Assembly (NCBI GenBank): GCA_021817415.1
Contig: JAKAUZ010000071.1
Span: forward strand, 1 to 35,642
From: Thermoplasmata archaeon
Lineage (GTDB): Archaea > Thermoplasmatota > Thermoplasmata > Thermoplasmatales > GCA-001856825
Length of the DNA stretch: 35,642 nt
Reading direction: 5' to 3'
Both the position numbers and the translations under genes were made by a program. Under the pieces are notes generated by a model, which saw only the letters and a list, made by a program, of their open reading frames with translations, had not been told where the DNA came from and searched no databases. Below are positions 16,397 to 24,298 of this stretch, one piece after another (within the stretch, counting starts at the first letter, position 1; each line of letters opens with the position of its first letter).

Positions 16397-16670
16397 TCCA
16401 CGAGATAGTTATATACAAAGACAAGGGATATTTTTCAGTAGATGAAAGGGGGTATTGACGCTACGATGGACAAGGCTCTGGAGGGATACAAACTGCTTAT
16501 AGAGTCCATAAGGAGGAATCTAAGGAGTACTAAGAAGAGGTCATAATAATGTGACAACTGTTCCAACTGTTAGAGTCAAGGCAGTGTTCATGTGCTCTGG
16601 ACACAATCCTTTCAACTTATTGTCACTGACAAGGAATGATAAAGTAGCTTCGGCTGTCGCAATCAACTGA
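16384..16670 (+). mobile_element. IS5-type transposase remnant, C-terminal half
   Basis: TDISIHEIVIYKDKGYFSVD (from about 16384), then after a frameshift IDATMDKALEGYKLLIESIR and RNLRSTKKRS, then in a third frame VTTVPTVRVKAVFMCSGHNP ending at the stop 16668-16670. These match, in order, the DKGYFGVxPRG, DATMxRAxxGxPLxIxxxxRN and HVxVTTVxRVxVKMxFxxxxYNL blocks of archaeal IS5-family transposases. The usual RPYAVIKRVF stretch between them is deleted. This remnant is not functional. It lies on the same strand as, and complements, the N-terminal remnant at 14090. Confidence 0.75.
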
Positions 16671-16762
16671 AAATTAGAGGGAAATACGCAAGAGATTGAG
16701 GTAAATCCTATACAATATCAGTATTTCTTGTAACCTCAATAAGACAAGGATGCATCTTGTGG
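16671..16762. other. Short spacer before the UDP-sugar operon
   Basis: No gene is seen; about 90 bp between the transposase remnant and the promoter of the UDP-sugar operon. Confidence 0.3.
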
Positions 16763-16774
16763 AAAATTTATTTG
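16763..16774 (+). promoter_or_regulatory. TATA box of the UDP-sugar operon
   Basis: AAAATTTATTTG is centred about 27 nt before the ATG at 16795, indicating a leaderless transcript that probably covers the three overlapping genes to 19722. Confidence 0.5.
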
Positions 16775-16794
16775 GGTATTGGTAATCCCCTACA

Positions 16795-17724
16795 ATGGAC
16801 AGGATGATTATATCTGGAGGAAATGGTTTTTTAGGTTCTTACCTTTGTGAAAAGGCCCTGTCAGAAGGCATTGATGTTACAATTGTTGACGATTTTTCAA
16901 CATCAAATAAACTAAATGCTCCTCCTGAGGCGCATTTGATCAAGAAACGAGTCGAAGATGTCTCTCTAGATGGAAATTATCGATATATAGTCCACTTGGC
17001 CGCAAGACCGTCACCTGAAGATTATATTAAGAACCCCGTAGAAACGCTTCTTTCGAACTCTGTGGGTACACTGAAACTTCTCGAAATGTCAGTAAAAAGC
17101 AAATCAAGATTCGTCTATACGTCCTCATCTGAAATTTATGGGAACGCCCAGGTGATACCGACTCCTGAAACATACTACGGATATGTTAGTTCGTGGGGCA
17201 TTCGAAGCTGTTATGACGAGGGTAAAAGGTATTCTGAGGCTCTCATCATGGCATACCACAGAAAGTTTGGGCTGGACACCAGGATACAAAGACCCTTCAA
17301 TGTTTATGGTCCAAAGATTAGGTATGATGGACCTTATGGAAGAGTCATACCAAGATTCATAATGCAGGCAATTAGAAACGATGACATCACTGTTCACGGT
17401 GACGGTATGCAGACACGATCCTTCTTATATATAAGCGATTGGTTGGAGGCGACTTGGCGGATGATCACAAAGGATGGCATTGAAGGGGAGATATTAAATA
17501 TTGGATCGTCGGACGAAATAACTGTTCTAGAATTGGCCAAGAAAATAGTTGAAACAACCCGATCAACTTCTAAAATCGTTCATGTTGCAGGAAGAGATGA
17601 TGACCCTCAGAGGAGATCAGCGGACATTAGAAAGGCCGGGAAGATTCTTGGATGGAAACCGCTGGTGGGTCTTAATTTCGGGCTCTCAAAAACGATAGAA
17701 TGGATGAGGGAGGGAGATATATGA
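16795..17724 (+). CDS. UDP-glucuronate decarboxylase-like SDR (UDP-xylose synthase)
   Basis: 309 residues, extended short-chain dehydrogenase. It has an NAD-binding GGNGFLG at 8-14, HLAARPSPEDY near 67-77, YTSSSEIYG at 108-116 and the catalytic pair Y140/K144 within YDEGKR. YDEGKR is the hallmark of UDP-glucuronate decarboxylases (UXS/ArnA class), which convert UDP-glucuronate to UDP-xylose. FNVYGPKIRYD, PYGRVIPRFI and GDGMQTRSFLYISD also fit. Its start is leaderless behind the TATA box. The stop overlaps the next gene (ATGA), and that gene makes its presumed substrate, strongly supporting the assignment. A related 4-epimerase or dehydratase activity cannot be excluded without alignment. Confidence 0.8.
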   Translation: MDRMIISGGNGFLGSYLCEKALSEGIDVTIVDDFSTSNKLNAPPEAHLIKKRVEDVSLDGNYRYIVHLAARPSPEDYIKNPVETLLSNSVGTLKLLEMSVKSKSRFVYTSSSEIYGNAQVIPTPETYYGYVSSWGIRSCYDEGKRYSEALIMAYHRKFGLDTRIQRPFNVYGPKIRYDGPYGRVIPRFIMQAIRNDDITVHGDGMQTRSFLYISDWLEATWRMITKDGIEGEILNIGSSDEITVLELAKKIVETTRSTSKIVHVAGRDDDPQRRSADIRKAGKILGWKPLVGLNFGLSKTIEWMREGDI

Positions 17725-18935
17725 GGATAGGCGTTGTTGGACTTGGCTACGTCGGGCTCGTAACTGCTGCTGTTTTATCTAATAAAGGAAACAAGGTTGT
17801 TGGGGTTGATGTAGCGAAGGAAAGAGTTAAAATGCTGAAAGAAGGGCAAATACCTATATTTGAACCAGGCTTGGCTAATAAGATAGAAGAATCCGGTCAA
17901 AATCTCAAATTTTCGTCCAATTATTCCGACCTCTCAGAATGTGACGCTATTTTCCTATGCGTCCCAACGCCTAATATCAAAGGTAAAATAGACCTAAATT
18001 ATGTTTTCGAGGCTGCAAAAAATGTATCTAAATATTCTCATTCCTCGTCGTTAATAATAAAGAGCACTGTCCTTCCTGGCACTGCAAAAAGAATATCAGA
18101 AATAACTGAAATGAATGTAATATCAAACCCAGAATTTACGAGGGAGGGATCGGCTATTTATGATACAGAGCACCCAAATAGAATAGTTATCGGGGGGAAA
18201 TCGGTTGAAATTGCCAAAGAAATCTGGGAATTTACCGGGTCTCATCTTCTCATTACGACGAATGAAAACGCTGAACTCATCAAGTATGCTAGCAATGCTT
18301 TCCTTTCTGTCAAGATATCGTTTATAAATCAAATTGCCGACCTGTGTGAGAGAATTCCGAGAACTGATGTTGATGTGGTAGCGAAGGGGATGGGTCTGGA
18401 CCATAGGATTGGTGCGGAGTTCCTAAAAGCGGGACTGGGTTATGGCGGTTCGTGCCTTCCTAAGGACACAGTCGCGTTACTCACATTCGCGAGTGAAAAT
18501 GGAATTAAACTTAGCATAATTAAGTCTGCGGTGGAGTACAACAAAAATAGGGTCCATGACCTAGTGGAAAGGATAGTTGAAGATGTAGGTACACTCAAGG
18601 GGAAGAGAGTTTGCGTATTGGGACTCAGCTTTAAGGACAATACGGATGACCTGCGCGAAAGTAGGTCTCTCCTGCTTATTGAAGAACTCAGAAAGCTTGG
18701 TGCTATAGTGCATTCTTACGATCCGGTTGTCAGAAGAGTAAAGAATTTTGAAATAAGCAGGGATATTGAAGGGTGCTTATCGTCTTCTGAAATAGTTATT
18801 ACTGCGACCGAATGGAAAGATTTTTCAAATATTGCTCAGTCTCTCCTCCAGGGAAAAGAGGTGTTCGATCTGAGGCGGGTATTCGATCCCAAAGTCATAA
18901 ATTTAACTATGGGTGTTGGAATTGGCAAAGATTAG
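17721..18935 (+). CDS. ugd: UDP-glucose 6-dehydrogenase
   Basis: 405 residues from ATG 17721. Start chosen because GGGAGGGAG lies just upstream and the ATGA overlap with the previous stop is typical; an in-frame ATG at 17700 would add seven residues before the NAD-binding strand. Motifs: MRIGVVGLGYVG at the N-terminus (GxGxxG at 7-12), ISNPEFTREGSA, K188/N192 in ELIKYASNAF, the catalytic Cys245 in GYGGSCLPKD, and the C-terminal domain with VLGLSFKDNTDDLRESRS. This family oxidises UDP-glucose to UDP-glucuronate with two NAD+. GDP-mannose dehydrogenase is the alternative, but the neighbours (GalU and UXS-like) favour UDP-glucose. It is the middle gene of an overlapping three-gene operon. Confidence 0.9.
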   Translation: MRIGVVGLGYVGLVTAAVLSNKGNKVVGVDVAKERVKMLKEGQIPIFEPGLANKIEESGQNLKFSSNYSDLSECDAIFLCVPTPNIKGKIDLNYVFEAAKNVSKYSHSSSLIIKSTVLPGTAKRISEITEMNVISNPEFTREGSAIYDTEHPNRIVIGGKSVEIAKEIWEFTGSHLLITTNENAELIKYASNAFLSVKISFINQIADLCERIPRTDVDVVAKGMGLDHRIGAEFLKAGLGYGGSCLPKDTVALLTFASENGIKLSIIKSAVEYNKNRVHDLVERIVEDVGTLKGKRVCVLGLSFKDNTDDLRESRSLLLIEELRKLGAIVHSYDPVVRRVKNFEISRDIEGCLSSSEIVITATEWKDFSNIAQSLLQGKEVFDLRRVFDPKVINLTMGVGIGKD

Positions 18936-19722
18936 GAAGTGTGTGATTCCCGCAGCGGGGAAAGGAAAAAGGTTTTACCCTCTTACTAGGGCCCAACCGA
19001 AAGAGATGTTGCCTATTCTTGACAAGCCTGTCATCCACTATGTTGTCGAAGAGGCACTAAATTCTGGAGTTGATGAAATCTTGATCGTAGTGGGCGCAGG
19101 AAAAGATGCAATAGTCAACTATTTTGACAGGAGTACGCTAGATAATGATACGGGCGATTACGGCTTTAAGAATTTCCCTGATATATATTTTGTAAGGCAA
19201 AAAGAACCGATTGGTCTCGCAGATGCAATAATGCACGCCGAGCATTTCACAGGAGACGATGATTTCATTGTCCTGCTCGGGGATACCATATACAGGTCCA
19301 ACACTGGAAGGACAGTCACATCTCAGGTGCTAGACGTTTACGAAAAAATAGGAAAACCGTGCGTAGCTGTTGAAGAGGTTCCCAAGGAAAAGATTTCTGA
19401 TTACGGAATTGTGAATCCAATAGATCCTTCCAAAGACCCGTTTAAGATCAGGGGCATAGTAGAGAAGCCCGACCCGCAGAACGCTCCCAGCAACTTAGGA
19501 ATTACAGGGATATATGTACTGGGCAAATATATTTATGATTATATCCGGACCCTTAAGCCAGGGAAGAATAACGAGCTACAATTGAGTGATGCCTACAATA
19601 TTATGCTGAAAGAGACGGACGTATACGCGACCCGTATAAATGGAAAGAGGTATGACATAGGCACTATGAACATGTGGATAAAGATATTTATAGAATTTGC
19701 GAAAGAGTTACAAGTTAAGTGA
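18913..19722 (+). CDS. galU: UTP-glucose-1-phosphate uridylyltransferase
   Basis: 269 residues from GTG 18913, overlapping the end of ugd by 23 nt; TTG 18916 or 18922 are possible alternatives. The nucleotidyltransferase motif VIPAAGKGKRFYPLTRAQPK with EMLPI sits at 11-35, followed by KPVIHYVVEEA, the substrate-binding LGDTIYRS, VEEVPKEKISDYGIV and IRGIVEKPDP, and GKRYDIGTMNMWIK near the end. These are diagnostic of GalU-type UDP-glucose pyrophosphorylases. It makes UDP-glucose, the substrate of the dehydrogenase encoded just upstream, so GalU, Ugd and the UXS-like enzyme form a complete UDP-glucose to UDP-glucuronate to UDP-pentose route. Confidence 0.92.
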   Translation: MLELAKIRKCVIPAAGKGKRFYPLTRAQPKEMLPILDKPVIHYVVEEALNSGVDEILIVVGAGKDAIVNYFDRSTLDNDTGDYGFKNFPDIYFVRQKEPIGLADAIMHAEHFTGDDDFIVLLGDTIYRSNTGRTVTSQVLDVYEKIGKPCVAVEEVPKEKISDYGIVNPIDPSKDPFKIRGIVEKPDPQNAPSNLGITGIYVLGKYIYDYIRTLKPGKNNELQLSDAYNIMLKETDVYATRINGKRYDIGTMNMWIKIFIEFAKELQVK

Positions 19723-19967
19723 GAATAAACCAGCCTGCATTATAACTACACTAAATTTTCCCTCTTCATAAAACCATTAAACAGCTCGTTTATACACAGC
19801 GCCATAACTTATTTTGTATACTTTAAATACAACTATGCATTATTTTGATTATGAAAAAGACCAGTGTATTTAAAGAAAGAGGCCAGAAAAATACGAACAT
19901 CATTATACAACGACAAAATTATAACAAATTCTCAGTTCAAGCAGGAATTTATTGAGGTAATGCTATT

Positions 19968-20795
19968 ATGAGTAAGGATACCATCGGAGTTTACGCCTTT
20001 GTAACGTCAAACTGGAAAGAGCTGGACTATCCCTTAGACCTCTGGATAAGACATAATAGTCAACTCTTCGATGAGGTAGCCCTTGTAACATATGGAAAGG
20101 TCAAGGAAATTCCATATGAAACCAATAATCTTATTATAAAAGAAATTGAACCACCGGATAAAGTTAGGTATGACTTTTACACTACTGGCAAGAAAAAAGC
20201 CCAAGATTTGCTTAACACAGACTGGAAGATTTTATTAGACGTCGATGAATTCTTAACAAGGACCCCAAAGGTGGAGAATTTAAATAAGGAATTAACCTAT
20301 AAACTCAATTATATTCATGCTTACGGAAACATTTATTCCATAATCAAATGTAATAAGGAATTTGCTTATACGGTTCCTAGGGTGCATTTTGGAGAAAGAA
20401 ATGTAGTTGGAGATGGACAAGTAGATGGACCATACTCATTAAGAGTAATAGGAGAGTTTTATCACGTAAATTGTGTTAGAAATCCTCTGGCCCTTTCTAT
20501 TAAATGGAAGGAACAAATCAAGAGAGAAATGAACGAAAAAGAATATAAGGATTCAAAGAGGATAAAATTTCTGATTAATAAATTTGATTACTCACGTTAC
20601 AAGGAGATTTGGCCTGGATCATTTCTTGTTCAAATAAAGAGAAACAGGATACCTGATATTATTTTAGAAAATGAAAAGAGGTTTTCTTGGTGTCAGTTTA
20701 AAGGAATTCCTGAAGAAGGGTCTTTTGCAGATTTCATAAGAACCTATTATTGTAAATTTATTTGGAACTTACAGAAAATTTTGAGGAAATTCTAG
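19968..20795 (+). CDS. Putative GT-A fold glycosyltransferase
   Basis: 275 residues, no signal peptide or membrane segment. The N-terminal part (IGVYAFVTSNWKELDYPLDL, then YGKVKEIP) reads like a nucleotide-sugar-binding strand, and WKILLDVDEFL near residues 85-95 carries a DxDE motif typical of metal-binding glycosyltransferases of GT2-like type. The C-terminal third is basic and ends with aromatic residues, which may touch the membrane. GAGG precedes ATG 19968. It is an isolated AT-rich gene, more AT-rich than the preceding operon. Donor and acceptor are unknown and the family assignment rests on the DxDE motif and context. Confidence 0.6.
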   Translation: MSKDTIGVYAFVTSNWKELDYPLDLWIRHNSQLFDEVALVTYGKVKEIPYETNNLIIKEIEPPDKVRYDFYTTGKKKAQDLLNTDWKILLDVDEFLTRTPKVENLNKELTYKLNYIHAYGNIYSIIKCNKEFAYTVPRVHFGERNVVGDGQVDGPYSLRVIGEFYHVNCVRNPLALSIKWKEQIKREMNEKEYKDSKRIKFLINKFDYSRYKEIWPGSFLVQIKRNRIPDIILENEKRFSWCQFKGIPEEGSFADFIRTYYCKFIWNLQKILRKF

Positions 20796-20980
20796 AAGAA
20801 ATTAAACGTGCCATAAACAAGCCTTTCAATATAGGGGCTGTACTGTTAATCGCAGTTTGGGGAAAAAGCGAGTTAAATAAGGTATGGCTCCTGCCATTAC
20901 ACCTCCCTTTCTATCTCACACATTTACGATAATTCTAACTTTCCATCCTATTTTCGACGTTTATGCTACCAATAAAAGCT

Positions 20981-20997
20981 CTCGTAAGATTTACGAG
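20981..20997. repeat. Short perfect hairpin CTCGTAA-GAT-TTACGAG
   Basis: A 7-bp perfect inverted repeat with a 3-nt loop in the 272-bp gap before the intact FkbM gene, about 30 nt upstream of its TATA-like sequence (TAAATTATAT, 21021-21030). It could be an operator half-site pair or an RNA hairpin; otherwise this gap holds nothing I recognise. Confidence 0.35.
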
Positions 20998-21067
20998 GGA
21001 ACTGGCCAGCAAGCGAGAAGTAAATTATATTAATGAACTTTATTTTAACCTATTGAGATTGTGAGAT

Positions 21068-21997
21068 ATGCCTAAAAATGTCTTGGAAAATGCTTATTCA
21101 TTAATTATCTCTTCTGCAGTCAAAAGAGTGGTGGCAGGGTTTAGAGACAACAGGAAGTTCCTGAAATACCCCTTGCTCTCAATGATTAAAATGGCCTTTT
21201 TCAAGGCTCCTTGGAACATGAGGCTAAAAGATGGCTCACAAAAATCCATCAAGGATTACAATGAATTTTTCCGCGAGAGATTCAAATATCTTCATAAAGA
21301 CTCTTACCTAGATGATGCTTCCGGTAGTTATATTATCAAGAGGAACAAAGATGGCAAACTCGTGAAGCTCAAATTGTTGAACAATGGTGATATTTTCAGA
21401 GCATTCGTAAACGAGGATTATTCGTGGCTACCTGTCAATGGTCAGATTGTCCTGGATGTCGGATGCAGCATAGGGGATTCGAGTATATTCTCTGCGATGG
21501 AAGGAGCAGAGAAGGTCTATGCTTACGAGCCCTTTCCGTATTCATTTCAAATGGCAAAGTATAATGTTGAGCAGAACGGATACGGCAACGTTATTGAGAT
21601 TATCAATGAAGGGGTCGGCAAATCTGGAGAAATTTCAATAGACCCGAACTTTATTAGCACGAATTCCAGCAAGCTTCTTGCCCATACATCTCCGAACGGA
21701 CTTAAGGTGAGGGTGAAATCACTAAATGAGATAGTGGAAAAGATAGGTTCCTCTACCATAGTGATGAAAATGGACTGCGAAGGATGCGAATACGATGCAA
21801 TCCTCAAAGAGTCCTGTGAAACCTTAAGGCGGTTCAGTTATATTCAGATGGAGTACCACCACGGCTATCTGAATATAAAGAGAAAATTAGAACAATGCGG
21901 ATTCAAAGTAGAATACACGAAACCCATCTATATGAAAGGTAGAGACACATCCTCCTCTGTCTTGCTGTACGGGTATATCAAGGCGGCAAGAGTTTGA
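21068..21997 (+). CDS. FkbM-type SAM-dependent methyltransferase (intact)
   Basis: 309 residues. Residues 1-100 are a family-specific N-terminal region. The Rossmann core follows: SAM-binding motif VLDVGCSIGDSS at 128-139, E154 in YAYEP (ribose-binding acidic residue), VKSLNEIVEKIGSSTIVMKM and DCEGCEYDA, then the C-terminal MEYHHGYLNIKRKLEQCGFK. FkbM-family enzymes O-methylate sugars or polyketides; in a glycan locus a sugar O-methyltransferase is the likely role (inference). A TATA-like TAAATTATAT lies about 40 nt upstream. Residues 70-242 are encoded by DNA perfectly duplicated at 12965-13483, and residues about 235-270 by a patch also present, inverted, at 15764-15870. It is the only complete one of three FkbM copies here. 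Confidence 0.82.
   Translation: MPKNVLENAYSLIISSAVKRVVAGFRDNRKFLKYPLLSMIKMAFFKAPWNMRLKDGSQKSIKDYNEFFRERFKYLHKDSYLDDASGSYIIKRNKDGKLVKLKLLNNGDIFRAFVNEDYSWLPVNGQIVLDVGCSIGDSSIFSAMEGAEKVYAYEPFPYSFQMAKYNVEQNGYGNVIEIINEGVGKSGEISIDPNFISTNSSKLLAHTSPNGLKVRVKSLNEIVEKIGSSTIVMKMDCEGCEYDAILKESCETLRRFSYIQMEYHHGYLNIKRKLEQCGFKVEYTKPIYMKGRDTSSSVLLYGYIKAARV
21275..21793 (+). repeat. 519-bp perfect direct duplication, copy 2
   Basis: Identical to 12965-13483 and lying in frame inside the intact FkbM gene, so this is probably the donor copy. Identity starts at GAGAGATTC and stops at GAATAC, after which the two loci diverge abruptly. Confidence 0.95.
21838..21878. repeat. 12-bp inverted repeat with 17-nt loop inside FkbM
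   Basis: TTATATTCAGAT (21838-21849) and its exact reverse complement ATCTGAATATAA (21867-21878) flank a 17-nt loop encoding the middle of the YIQMEYHHGYLNI motif. The damaged copy at 15764-15802 carries the same palindrome with the loop in the opposite orientation relative to its gene. Confidence 0.85.
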
Positions 21998-22238
21998 AGC
22001 TCTCAGGACTGCTTATAACATGTCGGGCATTCACATATTTTATAAATGGTTGCAAGTTAAACAAGGACGAAATGAGGTATGTTCATTATTCGAGCTATAA
22101 CTAGGGAGGGCCTGCTCTTACCTTAAAATGGTGCTCATAGGTGACATTGGCTATCGTGACCTCCAATGACGGCAATATTTGCGTTGATCAGAATCACTTC
22201 GAAATAGGATGGCCGTAGCAAAAATCATCTAGATAACG

Positions 22239-22250
22239 TATTTATATAGA
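22239..22250 (+). promoter_or_regulatory. TATA box of the gmd operon
   Basis: TATTTATATAGA lies about 22-27 nt before ATG 22267, with no ribosome site between, so a leaderless transcript is likely. It should cover gmd, the GDP-fucose synthase gene and probably the gene at 24299. Confidence 0.55.
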
Positions 22251-22266
22251 AACGCCATCAAAACCA

Positions 22267-23343
22267 ATGCCTCTAATACCTCGGAGAAGGAATAAAAACA
22301 AGAAGGCCGCACTTATAACTGGAATAACGGGTCAGGATGGTTCATACCTTACTGAGTTCCTTCTTTCTAGGGGGTATGAGGTGCATGGGATAATCAGGCG
22401 TGCAAGTACACTAAATACAGAAAGGATAGATCATATTTATGTAGATCCTCACGAGGAGAATGCAAAATTCCTGCTTTACAATGCAGACGTGACGTCATCC
22501 GAATACCTATACGATATAATATACAACATAAAACCAGATGAAATCTATAACCTCGCAGCTCAGAGCCACGTGAGGGTGAGTTTTGATTTGCCTGAATATA
22601 CTGCAAACGTCAACTCTCTGGGGACGGTAAGACTCCTCCAGAGCGTATATAATAGCGGCAACGACTGCAGATTCTACCAAGCTTCGACAAGCGAACTCTT
22701 CGGAAACACAACATCTCCCCAAAATGAGGAAACGAAGTTCGATCCTGCGAGTCCATATGCGATATCCAAACTCTACTCTTTCTATATCGTCAAGGGATAT
22801 AGGGAGTGGCACAACATGTTCGCTGTCAATGGGATTTTATTTAACCACGAATCCCCAAGAAGGGGGGCGACATTCGTCACTAAGAAAATTACCACGGGCA
22901 TTGCAAATATTATGGCCAAGAGGCAAAAATATATCTTCCTGGGAAATATTAATACGAAAAGGGATTGGGGATATGCACCCGAATATGTCGAGGTGATGTG
23001 GAAGATGATGCAGCAAGAGAAGCCGGAAGATTATGTAATCGGAACCGGAGAGAGTCACAGCGTTATGGAATTCCTGGAAAGAGCCTTCGCCTATGTGGGA
23101 ATGAACTGGGAAGAGCATGTCAAGATAGATGAAACGTACAAGAGGCCCAAGGATGTGGACAATTTAGTTGCGGATCCAAGCAAAGCCAAGAGAAAACTTG
23201 GATGGTACCCAAAGGTAAGATTCGGAGAGCTCGTGAAGATAATGGTTGATGCAGATCTTAGAAAAGTGGGTATTGCTCCTCCAGGAGAAGGCGACGAAAT
23301 CTTAAAGAAATTATTTCCAGAGAGATGGTGGGGGGTGGATTAG
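22267..23343 (+). CDS. gmd: GDP-mannose 4,6-dehydratase
   Basis: 358 residues, full length for the family. It has ALITGITGQDGSYLTEFLL at 15-33 (NADP-binding GxxGxxG), RRASTLNTERIDH at 44-56, NLAAQSHVRVSF at 95-106, ASTSELFG at 139-146 with the catalytic Ser/Glu pair, catalytic Y164/K168 in SPYAISK, and NHESPRRG and YEVHGIIRR-type blocks that are diagnostic of Gmd. It converts GDP-mannose to GDP-4-keto-6-deoxymannose in the cytoplasm, the precursor of GDP-fucose, GDP-rhamnose and related sugars. Leaderless start behind a TATA box. The following reductase/epimerase gene overlaps its stop by one base (TAGTG), so the two act together. Confidence 0.95.
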   Translation: MPLIPRRRNKNKKAALITGITGQDGSYLTEFLLSRGYEVHGIIRRASTLNTERIDHIYVDPHEENAKFLLYNADVTSSEYLYDIIYNIKPDEIYNLAAQSHVRVSFDLPEYTANVNSLGTVRLLQSVYNSGNDCRFYQASTSELFGNTTSPQNEETKFDPASPYAISKLYSFYIVKGYREWHNMFAVNGILFNHESPRRGATFVTKKITTGIANIMAKRQKYIFLGNINTKRDWGYAPEYVEVMWKMMQQEKPEDYVIGTGESHSVMEFLERAFAYVGMNWEEHVKIDETYKRPKDVDNLVADPSKAKRKLGWYPKVRFGELVKIMVDADLRKVGIAPPGEGDEILKKLFPERWWGVD

Positions 23344-24287
23344 TGTCATTCCTCAGCAACAAGAGAGTAGTGATAACAGGCTCATCTGGTTTTTTAGGAA
23401 GCAATTTGATAGAAGTGATGAAGGGAAACAATCTAGATAAGGACGTTGACCTCTTTCTTCCAAGAAGTAGGGATTATGACCTGAGAAAGTTAGATGCTGC
23501 CATATCCACCACAAGAGGGGCGGATGTAGTAATCAACCTTGCTGCGAACGTCGGGGGAATAGGGTACAATCGGAACAATCCAGGCAGGCTATTTTACGAT
23601 AACATAATGATAGGCGTAAATATGATTGAGGCGGCCAGAATAAACGACGTGGGAAAGTTAGTTCTGATTGGAACTGTTTGTTCTTACCCAAAATACACTA
23701 AAACACCGTTTAAGGAAGAAGACCTCTGGAATGGCTATCCTGAAGAGACAAACGCTCCCTACGGTATCGCAAAGAAATCGCTTATTGTAATGTCTGACGC
23801 ATATAAGAAGCAATACGGGCTGAATTCAATAAACCTGCTAATCGTAAACCTATATGGTTCAAGGGATAACTTCGACTTGGAGAGTTCTCACGTCATACCA
23901 GCCATGATAAGGAAGTACATAGATGCCAAGAGGAGCAATTCCAAGACAGTCAAGCTCTGGGGAACAGGTAATGCATCCAGAGAATTTCTTTACGTTAAGG
24001 ATGCGGCCAGTGGGATTATTCTGGCCACGGAGAAGTATGATAAAACATCACCTGTCAATCTTGGTTCCGGTCAGGAAATTAAAATCAAGGACTTGGCAAA
24101 AATTATCTCTGACTTAGTGGGATTTGAGGGGGAAACCGAATGGGATTCTTCAATGCCTGATGGCCAGCCCAGCAGGCGTCTTGATACTTCCGTAGCCCTG
24201 AAGGAGTTTGGATTTAGAGCCACCACTCCTCTAAAAAATGGCTTGAAGGATGTAATAGTTTGGTACAACGAGAATTACCGAGGTTAA
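23343..24287 (+). CDS. fcl: GDP-L-fucose synthase-like epimerase/reductase
   Basis: 314 residues from GTG 23343. This start is preferred because GGGGGTGG lies just before it and the protein then begins MSFLSNKRVVITGSSGFLG as in relatives; an ATG at 23325 in frame is the alternative. SDR motifs: GSSGFLG at 13-19, LAANVGGIGYNRNNPGRLFY, LIGTVCSYPK, catalytic Y140/K144 in APYGIAKK, and REFLYVKDAA. The GGIGxNxxxPxxFxxxN block is typical of GDP-fucose synthase (WcaG/Fcl), which epimerises and reduces the Gmd product to GDP-L-fucose. Expected residues PYxxTSEExL are replaced by TKTPFKEEDLWNG, which is close. A different final deoxyhexose cannot be excluded. Confidence 0.82.
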   Translation: MSFLSNKRVVITGSSGFLGSNLIEVMKGNNLDKDVDLFLPRSRDYDLRKLDAAISTTRGADVVINLAANVGGIGYNRNNPGRLFYDNIMIGVNMIEAARINDVGKLVLIGTVCSYPKYTKTPFKEEDLWNGYPEETNAPYGIAKKSLIVMSDAYKKQYGLNSINLLIVNLYGSRDNFDLESSHVIPAMIRKYIDAKRSNSKTVKLWGTGNASREFLYVKDAASGIILATEKYDKTSPVNLGSGQEIKIKDLAKIISDLVGFEGETEWDSSMPDGQPSRRLDTSVALKEFGFRATTPLKNGLKDVIVWYNENYRG

Positions 24288-24298
24288 GGCAGTGTGTA

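Noticed and set aside
21838-21878. Palindrome as a transcription terminator
   Set aside because: It lies inside the FkbM coding region, followed by 120 more bases of coding sequence and no T run.
22394-23118. Minus-strand ORFs across gmd
   Set aside because: Antisense shadows of a well-supported gene; no matching features.
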